From contig NZ_FNHL01000002.1 in the NCBI RefSeq assembly GCF_900103715.1, positions 62,001 through 126,000 on the forward strand: a DNA stretch of 64,000 nt. The letters are read 5' to 3'. A model generated the notes under the pieces. That model was given only the letters and a program-made list of their open reading frames with translations. It was not told the origin of the DNA and did no database searches. This DNA comes from Halogranum gelatinilyticum. Lineage in GTDB: Archaea; Halobacteriota; Halobacteria; Halobacteriales; Haloferacaceae. Below, piece after piece: positions 1-8,488 of the stretch. Made by a program: the position numbers and the translations under genes. Every line of letters begins with the position of its first letter. The first letter of the stretch is position 1.

Positions 1-766
1 TCGGCTCCGGCGTTGGCTCTGGAGTTGGCTCCGGTGTTGGCTCCGGTGTTGGTTCCGCGGTGGTCGTCGGCTCTGATGTCGTTGTCGCAGTCGGCTCCGC
101 AGTCGTCTCACTGTCAGCGGTCGTTGTCGGTTCTGAGGCCGTTGTTGTCGGTTCCGCTGTCGTGATTGGCTCCGATGTCGTTGTCTCGTCTGCCGCCTCC
201 GGAGTCGTCTCATCGTCAGTCGCCGTGGTAATCTCGTCGACCGGCTCCGATGTCGTCGTCTCACCGTCAGCCGTGGTGGTCTCGTCGGACGGCTCCGTGG
301 TTGTTGTTTCATCGCCAGCGGTCGAGGTCGGCTCGGTAGTTGTTGTCCCGTCGGTCGACTCCGTAGTCGCCTTCTCACCGTCAGTCGACGTGGTGGTCTC
401 GTCGGTCGGCTCCGATATCGTCGTCTCACCGTCAGTCGACGTGGTGGTCTCGTCGGAGGAGTCGGGTAACTTCGTCCCGTCGGTAGGCTCGTCACCGCTC
501 GTCGACTCGTTGCCGTCGGTCAGGGTTTCGTTTCCGGTCGCGCTGGTCGCGAACGTGGTGTTGTTCCCGGCGAAGCCCGCGGCCGCGATGGGAATCACTT
601 CGGGCTGGTAGGCCGCTTCGTCCCACTGGTCGGCACCGAAACTCCCGGCGACGCTCTCGTCGTCGAAGATGACGGCGAGCGTGCCCGAGGTTCCCACGAC
701 GACCGAGAGGGTGAGGACGGCCACGACGGCCATCGCGAGATACTGGTGGTAGTTACCGCCGAGCAT
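1..766 (-). CDS. SipW-type exported protein with Thr/Glu/Pro-rich stalk (3' part outside window)
   Basis: The reading frame begins with ATG overlapping the stop codon of the signal peptidase gene (ATGA) and runs off the window, so the C-terminus is missing. The N-terminus MLGGNYHQYLAMAVVAVLTL is one membrane-spanning segment. It is followed by GTLAVIFDDES, which resembles the GTxAxFxDxE processing motif of SipW-dependent exported proteins. After about 75 ordered-looking residues come repeats of Thr/Ser/Glu/Asp/Pro such as DETTTSTDGETT and then EPTPEPTPEP, a typical extended, probably O-glycosylated surface stalk. It ends a three-gene unit and is very probably a substrate of the adjacent peptidase. 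The plus-strand Val/Ser-rich ORF over it is its shadow. Confidence 0.8.
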   Translation of the reverse strand, partial: MLGGNYHQYLAMAVVAVLTLSVVVGTSGTLAVIFDDESVAGSFGADQWDEAAYQPEVIPIAAAGFAGNNTTFATSATGNETLTDGNESTSGDEPTDGTKLPDSSDETTTSTDGETTISEPTDETTTSTDGEKATTESTDGTTTTEPTSTAGDETTTTEPSDETTTADGETTTSEPVDEITTATDDETTPEAADETTTSEPITTAEPTTTASEPTTTADSETTAEPTATTTSEPTTTAEPTPEPTPEPTPEPTPEP

Positions 767-2049
767 CAGTGCTCACCTCCCTCGTCGACGCCGCCGTCGG
801 TCGCGGCCGCGGCCGGTTCGGACTCCGACGAGCGGAAGCCGAACAGCCGCACGCCGAGACCGAGCAGGAGTGCCGTCACCGTTGCGACGGCGACACCGAG
901 CGTCAACGTTCCGCGGTAGGTGTAGGCGACGTAAGCCGCGTAGCCTGCAAACAGCGCGAACGAGAGCAGCGCGAGGTTCAGGTCGTTTGCCGTCAACACG
1001 AACCCCTCGGGTTCGTCCGTCTCGGCCGTCTCGGCCGACCCGGCTGCATTCGTCGTCTCGGCTGCGGTCGGGACCGCTGCCGCCGACGCGGCGGCCGTCT
1101 CGCCCTCGTCGCCGCGACCGCTGCGGACGAACGCCGCGATCTCCGTGAGGATAAGCAGTGCGAACGGGGTGACGACGAGCAGCAGGAAGCCGTTCGTCGA
1201 GTTACCGAACTCGATGACGTGACCGATGTACGGGAACGTCACGAGCACGCGGCCGACGAGTTGGTTCGGGTAGACGAGCGAGGTGTCGGGGTCCTCGTTG
1301 GCGTCACCCTTCGTCACGTAGGCCGGGCCGTTCTCGGTCTGGACCACCTCGATGACGCGGTGGGTCACGGGTGGGTTGTTCGCCGCGCGCTCGAACGTGA
1401 CGACGTCGCCGACGGCGATGGTGGCCGGGTCGACGCTGTCGACGATGACCACGTCACCCGGCGCGATGGCGGGCGTCATGCTCCCGGTGAGGACGACGTA
1501 GCTCTGGTCCGCGCCAGCGAGGTCCGGCACCGCGTAGACGGCGAACGGGACCACGAGCGCGATGAGGAGCGCGATACCGACGACGTTGAGCACGGTTCGG
1601 CCGAGCGAGCGCTTCGGAGCGGCTGGCTCCGTCGCCGTCGCCGTCGCTCCAGCGGCTGCTGGCGACCGCGCCGTCTCCTGGCTGTCGTCGTCGGTGTCCG
1701 CCGATTCACCGAAGACGTCCGCAGAGGGGACGACGGCGGCACGCTCGCCACCGTCGGTCGCCGGGGTAGGAGCCGAGGCCGTTGTCGACTCGCGTCGGCT
1801 GTCCACGGACTGTTGGGGTTCGGCCGCGTCGCTCGTTCGAGTCGTACGTGCCTGTCGGCGCGCTTTGGCCGCCCGGCGGAGTGCGAGTCGGTTCGAGAGC
1901 TTCCCGCGGAGCGTCACCTTCGCGTGGGGCGCGCCGCTCCGGCGAGCCTCGCGGGCGTTCCGGCGGGCCTTCGCGGCACGACGGAGAGCCAACCGGTTCG
2001 CGAGCTTACCCCGCGTGCTGTTCGTCTGCTTCGATGGAGGTAGTGTCAT
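766..2049 (-). CDS. Signal peptidase I, SipW-like, with basic repeat N-terminus
   Basis: 427 residues. The catalytic domain covers about residues 148-300. A membrane segment (152-174) is followed by the Ser motif LTGSMTP (Ser190) and the His motif THRVIEV (His230), the Ser/His arrangement of archaeal and SipW-type signal peptidases rather than the Ser/Lys dyad of most bacterial enzymes. KGDANEDPD (about 247-255) is the next conserved block. Membrane segments follow at 286-308 and two more lie near the C-terminus. Unusually, residues 13-68 hold two copies of an Arg/Ala-rich repeat (GKLxNRLALRRAAKARR), followed by about 75 disordered acidic/Ala residues. The gene overlaps both neighbours by 4 bases, so it is translationally coupled. 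It is the likely dedicated processing enzyme for the exported proteins between 3.6 and 15 kb. Confidence 0.9.
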   Translation of the reverse strand: MTLPPSKQTNSTRGKLANRLALRRAAKARRNAREARRSGAPHAKVTLRGKLSNRLALRRAAKARRQARTTRTSDAAEPQQSVDSRRESTTASAPTPATDGGERAAVVPSADVFGESADTDDDSQETARSPAAAGATATATEPAAPKRSLGRTVLNVVGIALLIALVVPFAVYAVPDLAGADQSYVVLTGSMTPAIAPGDVVIVDSVDPATIAVGDVVTFERAANNPPVTHRVIEVVQTENGPAYVTKGDANEDPDTSLVYPNQLVGRVLVTFPYIGHVIEFGNSTNGFLLLVVTPFALLILTEIAAFVRSGRGDEGETAAASAAAVPTAAETTNAAGSAETAETDEPEGFVLTANDLNLALLSFALFAGYAAYVAYTYRGTLTLGVAVATVTALLLGLGVRLFGFRSSESEPAAAATDGGVDEGGEH

Positions 2050-2918
2050 TGTTGGCCCCTGTTGTCGTTCTGGCCGTTCGTACTGCCGCCGCCGTTCGGT
2101 CCGACTCGTCCGGCCGCGTTACATTCGATGGCACCGAACTGGAAGCTGAACTCGACGCTGTCGGTCTGTAGCTCGTTGCCGCCGTCGGGAATCGACCACG
2201 CGATGCCGATACAGCGGCTCACACCCGCCGGGAGGCAGGCTTCCCCGCCGTCACCGAGGCTGAGCCGCAGGCCGTGGTCGGGGTCGACCTCGGTGTCCGC
2301 GTAGTCGCCCGCGGGAACCAGTGAGGCGAGCGAGCCGGTGAACACGAGCGGTTCGGCGATGCCGAGGACGTCGGTTCGCGTCCCGTCACACCGGCCGACT
2401 CCGCCGACACCGCTGTCGTGAAACACCTCGACCGCGACGGCGTCGGCGAGTTCGCCGCCGTTACCGTCGCTGTTCGCGTCGGTCGTCGTGTCGCCTGCGG
2501 CGACCTCGGGTTCGGTGAGACCGTTCTCGAGCGACGACGTGAGCGTCGGCTTCAGCCACACGGCGAGGTCGCGCTGGACCGCGGAGAGACCGACGACGAT
2601 GGCTCCGGTGTCGCCGGGCTGTACGTCGGGGAGGGTCACGACCGGTCCGGCGAAGCTCGTGTACGACTCGAGGTCGTCGGGGTTCCACTCCTCCGGTGTC
2701 GTCGTCGTCGAGTCGCCGAGGTTGCTCTCTTGGAACTCGCCGTTGTAGGTCTCGAACCACGCGACGCGGAGGGCGGTACCTCCCGGTGTCGCGGCGTACG
2801 TGTAGCGTGTGTACGGTGGCTCTCTGGCGAGGACTCGCCGTCCGAGCCCGGCCCCCAGTGTGAGGGCCCCCACACCGGCGAGAAGTTGCCGACGCGAGGG
2901 AGCAGGAGTGGATGTCAT
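2046..2918 (-). CDS. Tat-type secreted protein of the SipW-associated family
   Basis: 290 residues. The N-terminus has a twin-arginine signal (SRRQLLAGVGALTLGAGLG) but lacks the GTTAFFSDTE motif of its larger relatives. The body resembles the family core: a FTGSL segment, a CLPAGVSRC pair of cysteines, and a C-terminal LQTDSVEFSFQFGAIEC that parallels the QTD...F...QCRH ending of the other six proteins. A polar Gly/Asn/Gln tail follows. It is the first gene of a unit with the signal peptidase (4-base overlap). The exact role is unknown; a minor subunit or initiator of an extracellular assembly is an inference. Confidence 0.8.
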   Translation of the reverse strand: MTSTPAPSRRQLLAGVGALTLGAGLGRRVLAREPPYTRYTYAATPGGTALRVAWFETYNGEFQESNLGDSTTTTPEEWNPDDLESYTSFAGPVVTLPDVQPGDTGAIVVGLSAVQRDLAVWLKPTLTSSLENGLTEPEVAAGDTTTDANSDGNGGELADAVAVEVFHDSGVGGVGRCDGTRTDVLGIAEPLVFTGSLASLVPAGDYADTEVDPDHGLRLSLGDGGEACLPAGVSRCIGIAWSIPDGGNELQTDSVEFSFQFGAIECNAAGRVGPNGGGSTNGQNDNRGQQ

Positions 2919-2937
2919 GGCTTTAGTGAAGGTAAAC

Positions 2938-2962
2938 GGTCCCGCTATCCACGGGACCCGAA
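2938..2962 (-). promoter_or_regulatory. Hairpin in the 5' leader of the signal-peptidase unit
   Basis: On the minus strand GGTCCCG and CGGGACC form a perfect 7-bp stem around the loop TGGATAG, about 25 bases before the ATG of the first gene. It lies between the GGTGCTTA motif and the start codon. Function unknown; it could be a leader structure. Confidence 0.5.
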
Positions 2963-2963
2963 A

Positions 2964-2984
2964 CTAACCGGTGCTTAGCCGGTT
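2964..2984. promoter_or_regulatory. Putative operator: palindrome with GGTGCTTA
   Basis: CTAACCGGTGCTTAGCCGGTT contains the inverted repeat AACCGG/CCGGTT with a 7-base spacer and an overlapping CTAA/TTAG pair. The core GGTGCTWA recurs upstream of the other two units of this locus (8540-8547; 15216-15223; 15252-15259). This makes it a candidate shared regulator site. Binding is inferred, not shown. Confidence 0.5.
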
Positions 2985-3589
2985 GTCACGGGAGAGGTAA
3001 GGGGACAAACGGGCATAGGTATGCGCGGGATACGGGAATCGCTCTGAACCGTTGCGCACCGAGAACGGGCGGTATGGTGTGCTTACCCCCCATTTTAGCG
3101 TCGAATCACTCACCTCAGACTGACCGTGATTTCCACGGCCGCCTGCCGGTACGCTTGGCTTGCCGAACCCCTCTCTCTCGCGTCTCTCTGGCCCACCAGC
3201 GACGCCCTGATTTGTGTGTGTGTATGTGTGAGTGGGTCACTCACACTCTGTCGACGTCTGCCCGGACGCGACGCCGACGCAGCCGCGAGATGTGAGAGGT
3301 CAGGGCCGGCGGTGCCAACATGGACCGTCGCGTCGGAGATGAGGCCGAGAGAACTGGAATGGAACGCGGGCCGTCACGACGTGGCGACTGTGTTGAGACG
3401 GCCCGACCGCCTGCGCCGAACTGCCGAGGTCGTCGAACGAGACCGCCGCGACGACGCTGGCTTCGTGGCGGACCGACCGCCACGACGACCTGCCTTCGCG
3501 ACGAACCGTCCGTCACGACGTGGCGACCACACTGTCGAGGGACTAGGATCGGAGCGGGGACACCGAGCAGTCGCTCGGTTGAACAGAGG
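2985..3589. other. Intergenic region without a recognised gene
   Basis: Between the signal-peptidase unit and the next unit. It holds the upstream region of the signal-peptidase unit, a short GT-rich stretch near 3212-3235, and the direct repeat CCGTCACGACGTGGCGAC near 3370 and 3508. A hairpin ACCGAGC/GCTCGGT lies at 3563-3580. The ORFs here have no codon bias or recognisable product. Confidence 0.5.
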
Positions 3590-3602
3590 GAGAAAAAGAG
3601 AG
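3590..3602 (-). terminator. T-rich terminator after the first exported-protein triplet
   Basis: On the minus strand the tRNA-like hairpin is followed at once by CTCTCTTTTTCTC, a pyrimidine tract with five T's. This is typical of archaeal transcription termination at the end of a unit. Confidence 0.55.
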
Positions 3603-3646
3603 ACCCACCGACGGAGTCGAACCGTCGTCTCACGACCGGCGTGGGT
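3603..3646 (-). repeat. tRNA-like minihelix repeat, copy 1
   Basis: On the minus strand ACCCAC pairs with GTGGGT around a 14-base linker and the arm GACGG-TTCGACT-CCGTC (3610-3626). The arm has a 5-bp stem and a 7-base loop matching the tRNA T-loop consensus TTCRANY. It begins 22 bases after the stop of the 3669 gene and is followed by a T tract. Confidence 0.7.
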
Positions 3647-3668
3647 GCGTGGCATATCGTCCGGACCG

Positions 3669-5333
3669 TCACATGGCGTCGGGGTTGTGCCGACACTGGA
3701 CGGCCTGGAAGCCGAGGGTGAAGTGGACGCCGTCGGTCTGGATGACGTTGGCTCCGAGCGGGACCTGGTGTCCGTCGTCGAGGACGGGCTGGCCGCTGCC
3801 GTCGCGCTCGACGAGGCCCGCCGCGATGAGTTCGTCGGCCAGCGTCAGTTCGCCGTCACCGTCGAGGTCGGCCGTCGCGGCGTCCGAGGGGAGGTCGCTG
3901 AAGCCGAGGTTCTGCGTGTCGTCGTCCATGCAGGGTAGATACCAGCGGAACGCCCAGCACTTGGTGCCCCGGACGCAGACGCCCGTCTCCTGCGTGCCGC
4001 CGCCACCGTTGCCGCCGGTGTCGTCGCCAACGTCGTAGCAGAAGCGGACGTTGCTGATACCCTTGAGCGTCGCCGTCGCCGGGTCGTCCGGGACGGTCAA
4101 ACCGGTCGCGCTCGTCGCCTCCTCGTAGTAGTAGGCGCGGACGCCGCCGTCGTAGACGCCGTTGCCGTCGTTGTCCTGTGGGCGGCCGTCCTTCAGGAGG
4201 ACGGCTTCGATGCCGAGGGCCGGGTCGCTCGAGTCGTCCGAGGCGATGGTCCAGTCGAGCTTCGTCGCTTGCGCGCCGTCGCGCTGGGTGACGGTCACGG
4301 TGAGCGTGTAGTCGACGCCGTTCGCCGACACCGGAAACTCGTATACGTCGTTGCCGCCGCGGAGGTCCTGTTCCTCCTCGATCTTCAGCAGCTCGACGAG
4401 GTTCGCATCGAGGTCGGTGCAGTCGATGTTGGTGTTGACGGCGAAGTCCTCGAACGTGCCTGCCGGGAGGGTCGCGTCGTCCGAGTCGGCATTGCCATGC
4501 TGGCTCCCGCCGCCGACAGCCCCGTCGATGCCGTCGAAAGGAATCGGGTAGTCGTCGCCGACGAGGTCGAAGAACCCTGCGAGCGAGCCCTGATAGAAGG
4601 GCGTCTCGTCGCCGTTCAGGAGGTTGTCGCAGTCGTCAGCCCAGGCTTCGACCCAGAGATAGTTCTGGAGTTCCCCGGCCATGCCGGTCGGGCTGCCGTT
4701 GTCGTCGGTCTCGTCGCCGGAGCCGTCCTCGGGGTCGATGAGACCGTTCTCGGGCGTGCCGAGCACGTCGGCTCGCATCGAGACGACGACGGGGTTGCCA
4801 CAGAGGTGGAGACTGAACGTCGTCTCGCCTTCGTCGTAGGGTTTGATGTCCATCAGGTCGACGAAGACCTCGGTGTCGCCGTCGACGAGCCTCTCACCGA
4901 TGTAGTCCTCGCCGTCCTCGTCGCAGGCGTTGGCCGCGAGCGTCGCGTCCTTCCACGCGGCGTGGGAGGGTGACTCGCCGTCGGTGACGGTGAAGCCGGT
5001 GTCGGTCACGGCTTCCGTCTCGTCGAGTGCCGGGACGGAGCCGATGTGGAGGCTCATCGGGTCGCCAGCCACCGGATAGACCGATCTGGACTGGTTCGCC
5101 CGGAAGAACTCGCTGCCGCGAGCGTCGACTTCATCGGCCATGAGCCACGGCGTGTAGGTCGTCCGGTAGTCGACTTTGAGGTCGACGCGGCCCGCCTGCA
5201 GCCAGCCGTTCAGTGACTCGGCGTCGCCGAAGAAGGCGGTCGTGCCGAGACCAGCACCCGCAGAGGCGACACCGATGGTGCCGAGGCCTGCGAGGATCTT
5301 GCGTCGGGTGACGCGGAACTGTGGTTGTGTCAT
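3669..5333 (-). CDS. SipW-dependent exported protein with inserted domain (paralogue of the 9071 gene)
   Basis: 554 residues from the start MTQPQFRV; the ORF runs further upstream, but only this start gives the signal motif at the N-terminus. A Tat-like TRRKILAGLG, a hydrophobic segment and GTTAFFGDAES form the SipW-type signal. Core motifs are LHLCGNP (about 175-181), DDCDNLLN (233-240), YQGSL (247-251), CWAFRWYLPC (459-468) and QTDGVHFTLGFQAVQCRHN near the C-terminus. A domain of roughly residues 300-435 is inserted before the CWAFRWYLPC block and is shared only with the 9071 gene. DLDGDGELTLADEL (490-501) resembles a calcium-binding EF/dockerin loop. Last gene of its triplet. I infer a surface or matrix subunit. 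Confidence 0.85.
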   Translation of the reverse strand: MTQPQFRVTRRKILAGLGTIGVASAGAGLGTTAFFGDAESLNGWLQAGRVDLKVDYRTTYTPWLMADEVDARGSEFFRANQSRSVYPVAGDPMSLHIGSVPALDETEAVTDTGFTVTDGESPSHAAWKDATLAANACDEDGEDYIGERLVDGDTEVFVDLMDIKPYDEGETTFSLHLCGNPVVVSMRADVLGTPENGLIDPEDGSGDETDDNGSPTGMAGELQNYLWVEAWADDCDNLLNGDETPFYQGSLAGFFDLVGDDYPIPFDGIDGAVGGGSQHGNADSDDATLPAGTFEDFAVNTNIDCTDLDANLVELLKIEEEQDLRGGNDVYEFPVSANGVDYTLTVTVTQRDGAQATKLDWTIASDDSSDPALGIEAVLLKDGRPQDNDGNGVYDGGVRAYYYEEATSATGLTVPDDPATATLKGISNVRFCYDVGDDTGGNGGGGTQETGVCVRGTKCWAFRWYLPCMDDDTQNLGFSDLPSDAATADLDGDGELTLADELIAAGLVERDGSGQPVLDDGHQVPLGANVIQTDGVHFTLGFQAVQCRHNPDAM

Positions 5334-5414
5334 GGTTGGATACTGCGGCGATGCGCGGGGACCGAGCAGCTCGCCTCTCTGTCTCCCATCGTCCGGTCGA
5401 AACTGGACTGGGAT

Positions 5415-5455
5415 GCCCACCGACGGAGTCGAACCGTCGTCTGTGCCACGTGGGT
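5415..5455 (-). repeat. tRNA-like minihelix repeat, copy 2
   Basis: The arm GACGG-TTCGACT-CCGTC (5422-5438) is enclosed by CCCAC/GTGGG. It lies in the intercistronic gap, 78 bases after the stop of the 5534 gene and 81 bases before the start of the 5333 gene. The outer pair seen in other copies is an A-C mismatch here. Confidence 0.65.
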
Positions 5456-5533
5456 GTGAGGAGTACTGGACGCCTTCGAGTCGTGTCCGGTACGACAGGG
5501 CTTGCGTCTCTTCGGGGTCGTCGTGTCGCTTCG

Positions 5534-6592
5534 TTACACCGGCTGGGATGGCTGGGACGCCTGCGCGAAGGGGTTGAAGTTGTCGGCGTTGTGGCGGCAC
5601 TGGACCGCGGCGTACGTGATGCCGAACGCCGTCACGTCGGTCTGGACGATGTTGGCGTCGTCGAAGCCGCCGTGGGGCAGTCCCTTCGCGTCGAGTTCGC
5701 CGGCGAGCGTGCCGCCGACCGTCGAGGGAAGCTCGGCGAAGCCCATCGCGTCGTTCTGGTAGTCGAAACACGGCAGATACCAGTCGACGGCGACGCACAT
5801 CACCGAGTCGGCGTCGTAACAGTTGCCGCCCGTCTCCTCCGCGCCGGGGCGGGGAATCGCCAGCCCCGAGGCGGCCGCGGTGAGGAAGGCGTCGAGCGAC
5901 CCCTCGAAGATCGTGACGTCGTCGCCGTCCTGCTCGCCGTTGCAGTTGAGGTCGGCGTACGCGCGGACCCAGAGATAGTCGTCGAGGTCGCCGTCCGGGG
6001 TTCCGTCGCTGCCGTCGTAGCTCCCGTCGACAGCGTCTTCGGGTTCAACGATAGGGTTCGGGTCGTCGACGACGCCGTCGGCGTCCTCGGTCTCGACCGC
6101 CTGGAGCCAGAGATACGCGGGGTTGCCGCAGAGGTGGAGACTCATCGAGATGCGGCCGCTGTCCTTCGGCTTGACGTCGTCGAGTGCGAACATCGTCGTC
6201 TCGTCGCCGTCGACGAGGTCGAACTGCTCGTTCGCACAGGGAAGCAGGCGGAGCGTCGCGCCCCACTGGTCGTCGCTCGCCGGGCGGCCATCGAGTCGGA
6301 AGTCCGGCATCTGGGCGATGACGTAGGCGTCGTCGATGTTGTCGCCGTCGAGGTCGGAGTCCGGCAGCAGGTCGCGTTGCCGGGTCGCGAAGTCGCCGCG
6401 GCTGTGCGGGACGTAGGTCGCACGGTAGTCGAGGAGGAGGTCGACGCGACCGGCTTCGAGGCTGGCGTCGACGGCTTCGGTGTCGTTGAAGAAGGCGGTC
6501 GTTCCGAGCCCGGCACCGGCCGAGGCGATACCGATGGTACCGAGGCCTGCGAGGACGGAGCGTCGGGAGATACCTACGCGTTGGTTTGTCAT
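5534..6592 (-). CDS. SipW-dependent exported protein, compact core form
   Basis: 352 residues, the shortest of the six and so the best picture of the core. It has ISRRSVLAGLG plus GTTAFFNDTEA at the N-terminus, then LDYRATYVP, VDGDETTMFALDDVKPKD, LHLCGNP (about 153-159), LNCNGEQDGDD, FEGSL, CVAVDWYLPCFD and a C-terminal IVQTDVTAFGITYAAVQCRHN. Conserved cysteines suggest disulfides outside the cell. It resembles the TasA/camelysin type of exported protein only in signal and context; no catalytic motif is visible. It is the middle gene of a three-gene unit. Confidence 0.85.
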   Translation of the reverse strand: MTNQRVGISRRSVLAGLGTIGIASAGAGLGTTAFFNDTEAVDASLEAGRVDLLLDYRATYVPHSRGDFATRQRDLLPDSDLDGDNIDDAYVIAQMPDFRLDGRPASDDQWGATLRLLPCANEQFDLVDGDETTMFALDDVKPKDSGRISMSLHLCGNPAYLWLQAVETEDADGVVDDPNPIVEPEDAVDGSYDGSDGTPDGDLDDYLWVRAYADLNCNGEQDGDDVTIFEGSLDAFLTAAASGLAIPRPGAEETGGNCYDADSVMCVAVDWYLPCFDYQNDAMGFAELPSTVGGTLAGELDAKGLPHGGFDDANIVQTDVTAFGITYAAVQCRHNADNFNPFAQASQPSQPV

Positions 6593-6623
6593 GGTTGTGA
6601 TGTCTCTCCCCTGCGTGGGGAAC

Positions 6624-6667
6624 GACCCACCGACGGAGTCGAACCGTCGAGATCACCGGAGTGGGTC
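6624..6667 (-). repeat. tRNA-like minihelix repeat, copy 3
   Basis: GACCCAC/GTGGGTC forms a perfect 7-bp outer stem around the T-arm-like GACGG-TTCGACT-CCGTC (6632-6648). It begins 43 bases after the stop of the 6711 gene and ends 31 bases before the start of the 6592 gene. Confidence 0.7.
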
Positions 6668-6710
6668 AGCTGGTCAGCGTGCGATTCGGGGTATCAGCCC
6701 TGTACGGAGC

Positions 6711-8363
6711 TTAGTTGCTGTTGACCGGCGCGGTCGGCAGCGGCGCGTACGGGTTGATGTTGTCGGCGTTGTGGCGGCACTGGACCGCTGCGAACTCGAT
6801 ACCGAAGCTCGTCATGTCGGTCTGGACGATGTTGATGTCCTCGAACGCACCGTGCGGGAGGTTCTTCGCGTCCAGTTCGTCGGCCAGCGTGTCGCCGTTG
6901 AAGCCCGAGCCCAGTTCGGCGAAGCCCATGCCGTCGTCCTGGTAGTCGAAGCACGGCAGGTACCAGCGGAGTGCGACGCAGGACATCCCGGCGGGGAAGC
7001 AGACTGCCTCGTTCGCGTTGGCGAGCAGGCCGTCGTTTTCGGGTGCCGAGGTGAGCGCCACGCCGTTCGCGAACTGCTCTTTGAACGCGGCGAGCGAGCC
7101 CTGGAAGAAGCACAGTTCGCCCAGGATCTCCTGGCCGATGGTCGCGAAGGCGTTCTCCAGGCCGGAGGTGTTGAGTTCCTCGTAGAACTGCCCTTCGCCG
7201 CTGGCCTCACCCGGCGTCACGCCGGAGATGGCCATCATGAGCGTCGAGTTCGCACCCGAGCCGAAGGCGACACCGTAGATGGAGGTGCCCGCGGTCTTCG
7301 CGTCGTCGGCAGCACCGATTGCGTCACCGGTGGTCTGGTTCCCGTTCGTGAGGACGACCATGACCTTCACCGTGTTCGAGCCGGTCGCGAGTTCGGCCTG
7401 GGCCGTGTCGATACCGGCCTCGATGTTGGTGCTCCCGTTGGCGACGAGGCTGTCGATCGCGGTGTCGACGTCCGTCTTCGTGGTGGTCAGCCCCTGGTTG
7501 AGCGACGCGCTCCCTGCGTAGCTGGCGACACCGACGCTGACGTTGCCAGCGTTCATGCCGGGCTCGAGGATGGAGACGAGCGTCTTCGCCGAGGACTTTG
7601 CAGCGGCGAGCTTCGTGCCACCGCCCTGTGCCGCGTTGTCCATCGAGCCGGAACGGTCGAGGACGATCATGACGTCGGTCGTGTCGGTCGAGCCGCCGTC
7701 CTTGCGGTTGTCACAGTCGGCGTCGTACCACGCCTGGACCCAGGTGTAGTCGTCGAGTTCGCCAGCGTTGACGTCGGCTCCAGCGTCGGAGGCCTTGGTC
7801 TCGATGTCGCCTTCGGGTTCGACGACACCGTTGTCGTCGTCGGTTCCTGCGTCGACCTTCATCCAGACGTAGCCTGGGTTGTCACACAGGTGGATACTCA
7901 GCGAGATCTCACCCTCGTCCTTGGGCTTGACGTCGTCGAGTTCGAACATCGTCACTTCGTCGCCGTTGACGAGCTGGTTGAAGTTCGCGTCGTCACATTG
8001 GATGCCCTGGATCGTGGCGGCCCACTCGTCTTCGCTCACCGGGCGGTCGTCGTTGCTCGGGTCGCGGAGGTCGGGGCGCTGGTCGAGCACGTAGACGTCG
8101 TCGACGTTGTCGCCGTCTCTGTCGGTGTCGGGGATCAGGTCGATCTGTCTGTCGGCGAAGTCAGCGCGGGTGCCCGGCACGTAGGTCGCACGGTAGTCGA
8201 TAGCCAGGTCGAGGCGGCCTGCCTCCAAGCTGGCGTTGACGGCTTCAGTGTCGCTGAAGAAGGCGGTTGTGCCGAGTCCGGCACCCGCGGAGGCGATACC
8301 GATGGTCCCGAGGCCTGCGAGCACTTTGCGCCGTGAGATGCTGAATTGTGTGTTGTTGGTCAT
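6711..8363 (-). CDS. SipW-dependent exported protein with nested vWA domain
   Basis: 550 residues from MTNNTQFS; upstream in-frame codons precede the signal and are not used. SRRKVLAGLG and GTTAFFSDTEA form the export signal. The core is interrupted at about residues 229-415 by a von Willebrand A domain. Its MIDAS motif is DRSGS (Asp236) with GSTN at 310-313, but the usual TDG position reads TNG (339-341). The core resumes with CFFQGSL and ends CVALRWYLPCFD and FGIEFAAVQCRHN. The first gene of its unit, with a long leader. vWA domains in exported proteins usually mediate metal-dependent adhesion; that role is inferred. Confidence 0.88.
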   Translation of the reverse strand: MTNNTQFSISRRKVLAGLGTIGIASAGAGLGTTAFFSDTEAVNASLEAGRLDLAIDYRATYVPGTRADFADRQIDLIPDTDRDGDNVDDVYVLDQRPDLRDPSNDDRPVSEDEWAATIQGIQCDDANFNQLVNGDEVTMFELDDVKPKDEGEISLSIHLCDNPGYVWMKVDAGTDDDNGVVEPEGDIETKASDAGADVNAGELDDYTWVQAWYDADCDNRKDGGSTDTTDVMIVLDRSGSMDNAAQGGGTKLAAAKSSAKTLVSILEPGMNAGNVSVGVASYAGSASLNQGLTTTKTDVDTAIDSLVANGSTNIEAGIDTAQAELATGSNTVKVMVVLTNGNQTTGDAIGAADDAKTAGTSIYGVAFGSGANSTLMMAISGVTPGEASGEGQFYEELNTSGLENAFATIGQEILGELCFFQGSLAAFKEQFANGVALTSAPENDGLLANANEAVCFPAGMSCVALRWYLPCFDYQDDGMGFAELGSGFNGDTLADELDAKNLPHGAFEDINIVQTDMTSFGIEFAAVQCRHNADNINPYAPLPTAPVNSN

Positions 8364-8488
8364 GGTTCGAGAGTTGTTGTTGATGTTCTCCTCGGGATCA
8401 GGCACCTGTGCGAGGACCGTGCCGCCGGACTCGGCCACCGACCGAGTCGAGTACCCCGATGGGGACAGCAACCTCTCTGTCTGATAAC
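8364..8488 (-). promoter_or_regulatory. Conserved long 5' leader of the 8363 unit
   Basis: About 120 bases separate the promoter-like block from the ATG, long for a haloarchaeon. The minus strand carries TTGCTGTCCCCA, then CTCGACTCGGT and later GGTCCTCGCAC. The same three blocks in the same order precede the 15046 gene, while the sequence between them differs. This suggests a conserved regulatory leader or processing signal. Confidence 0.55.

Noticed and set aside
60..611. Val/Ser-rich plus-strand ORF
   Set aside because: It is the antisense shadow of the Thr/Glu-rich stalk gene on the minus strand, which has a start overlapping its upstream neighbour's stop.
769..2043. Long Arg-rich plus-strand ORF over the signal peptidase
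   Set aside because: High-GC shadow; the minus strand has the Ser/His peptidase motifs and proper hydrophobic segments.
3241..3696. Minus-strand ORF of 151 codons in the gap
   Set aside because: Arg/Pro-rich product, poor codon usage, overlaps a gene end and the minihelix repeat.
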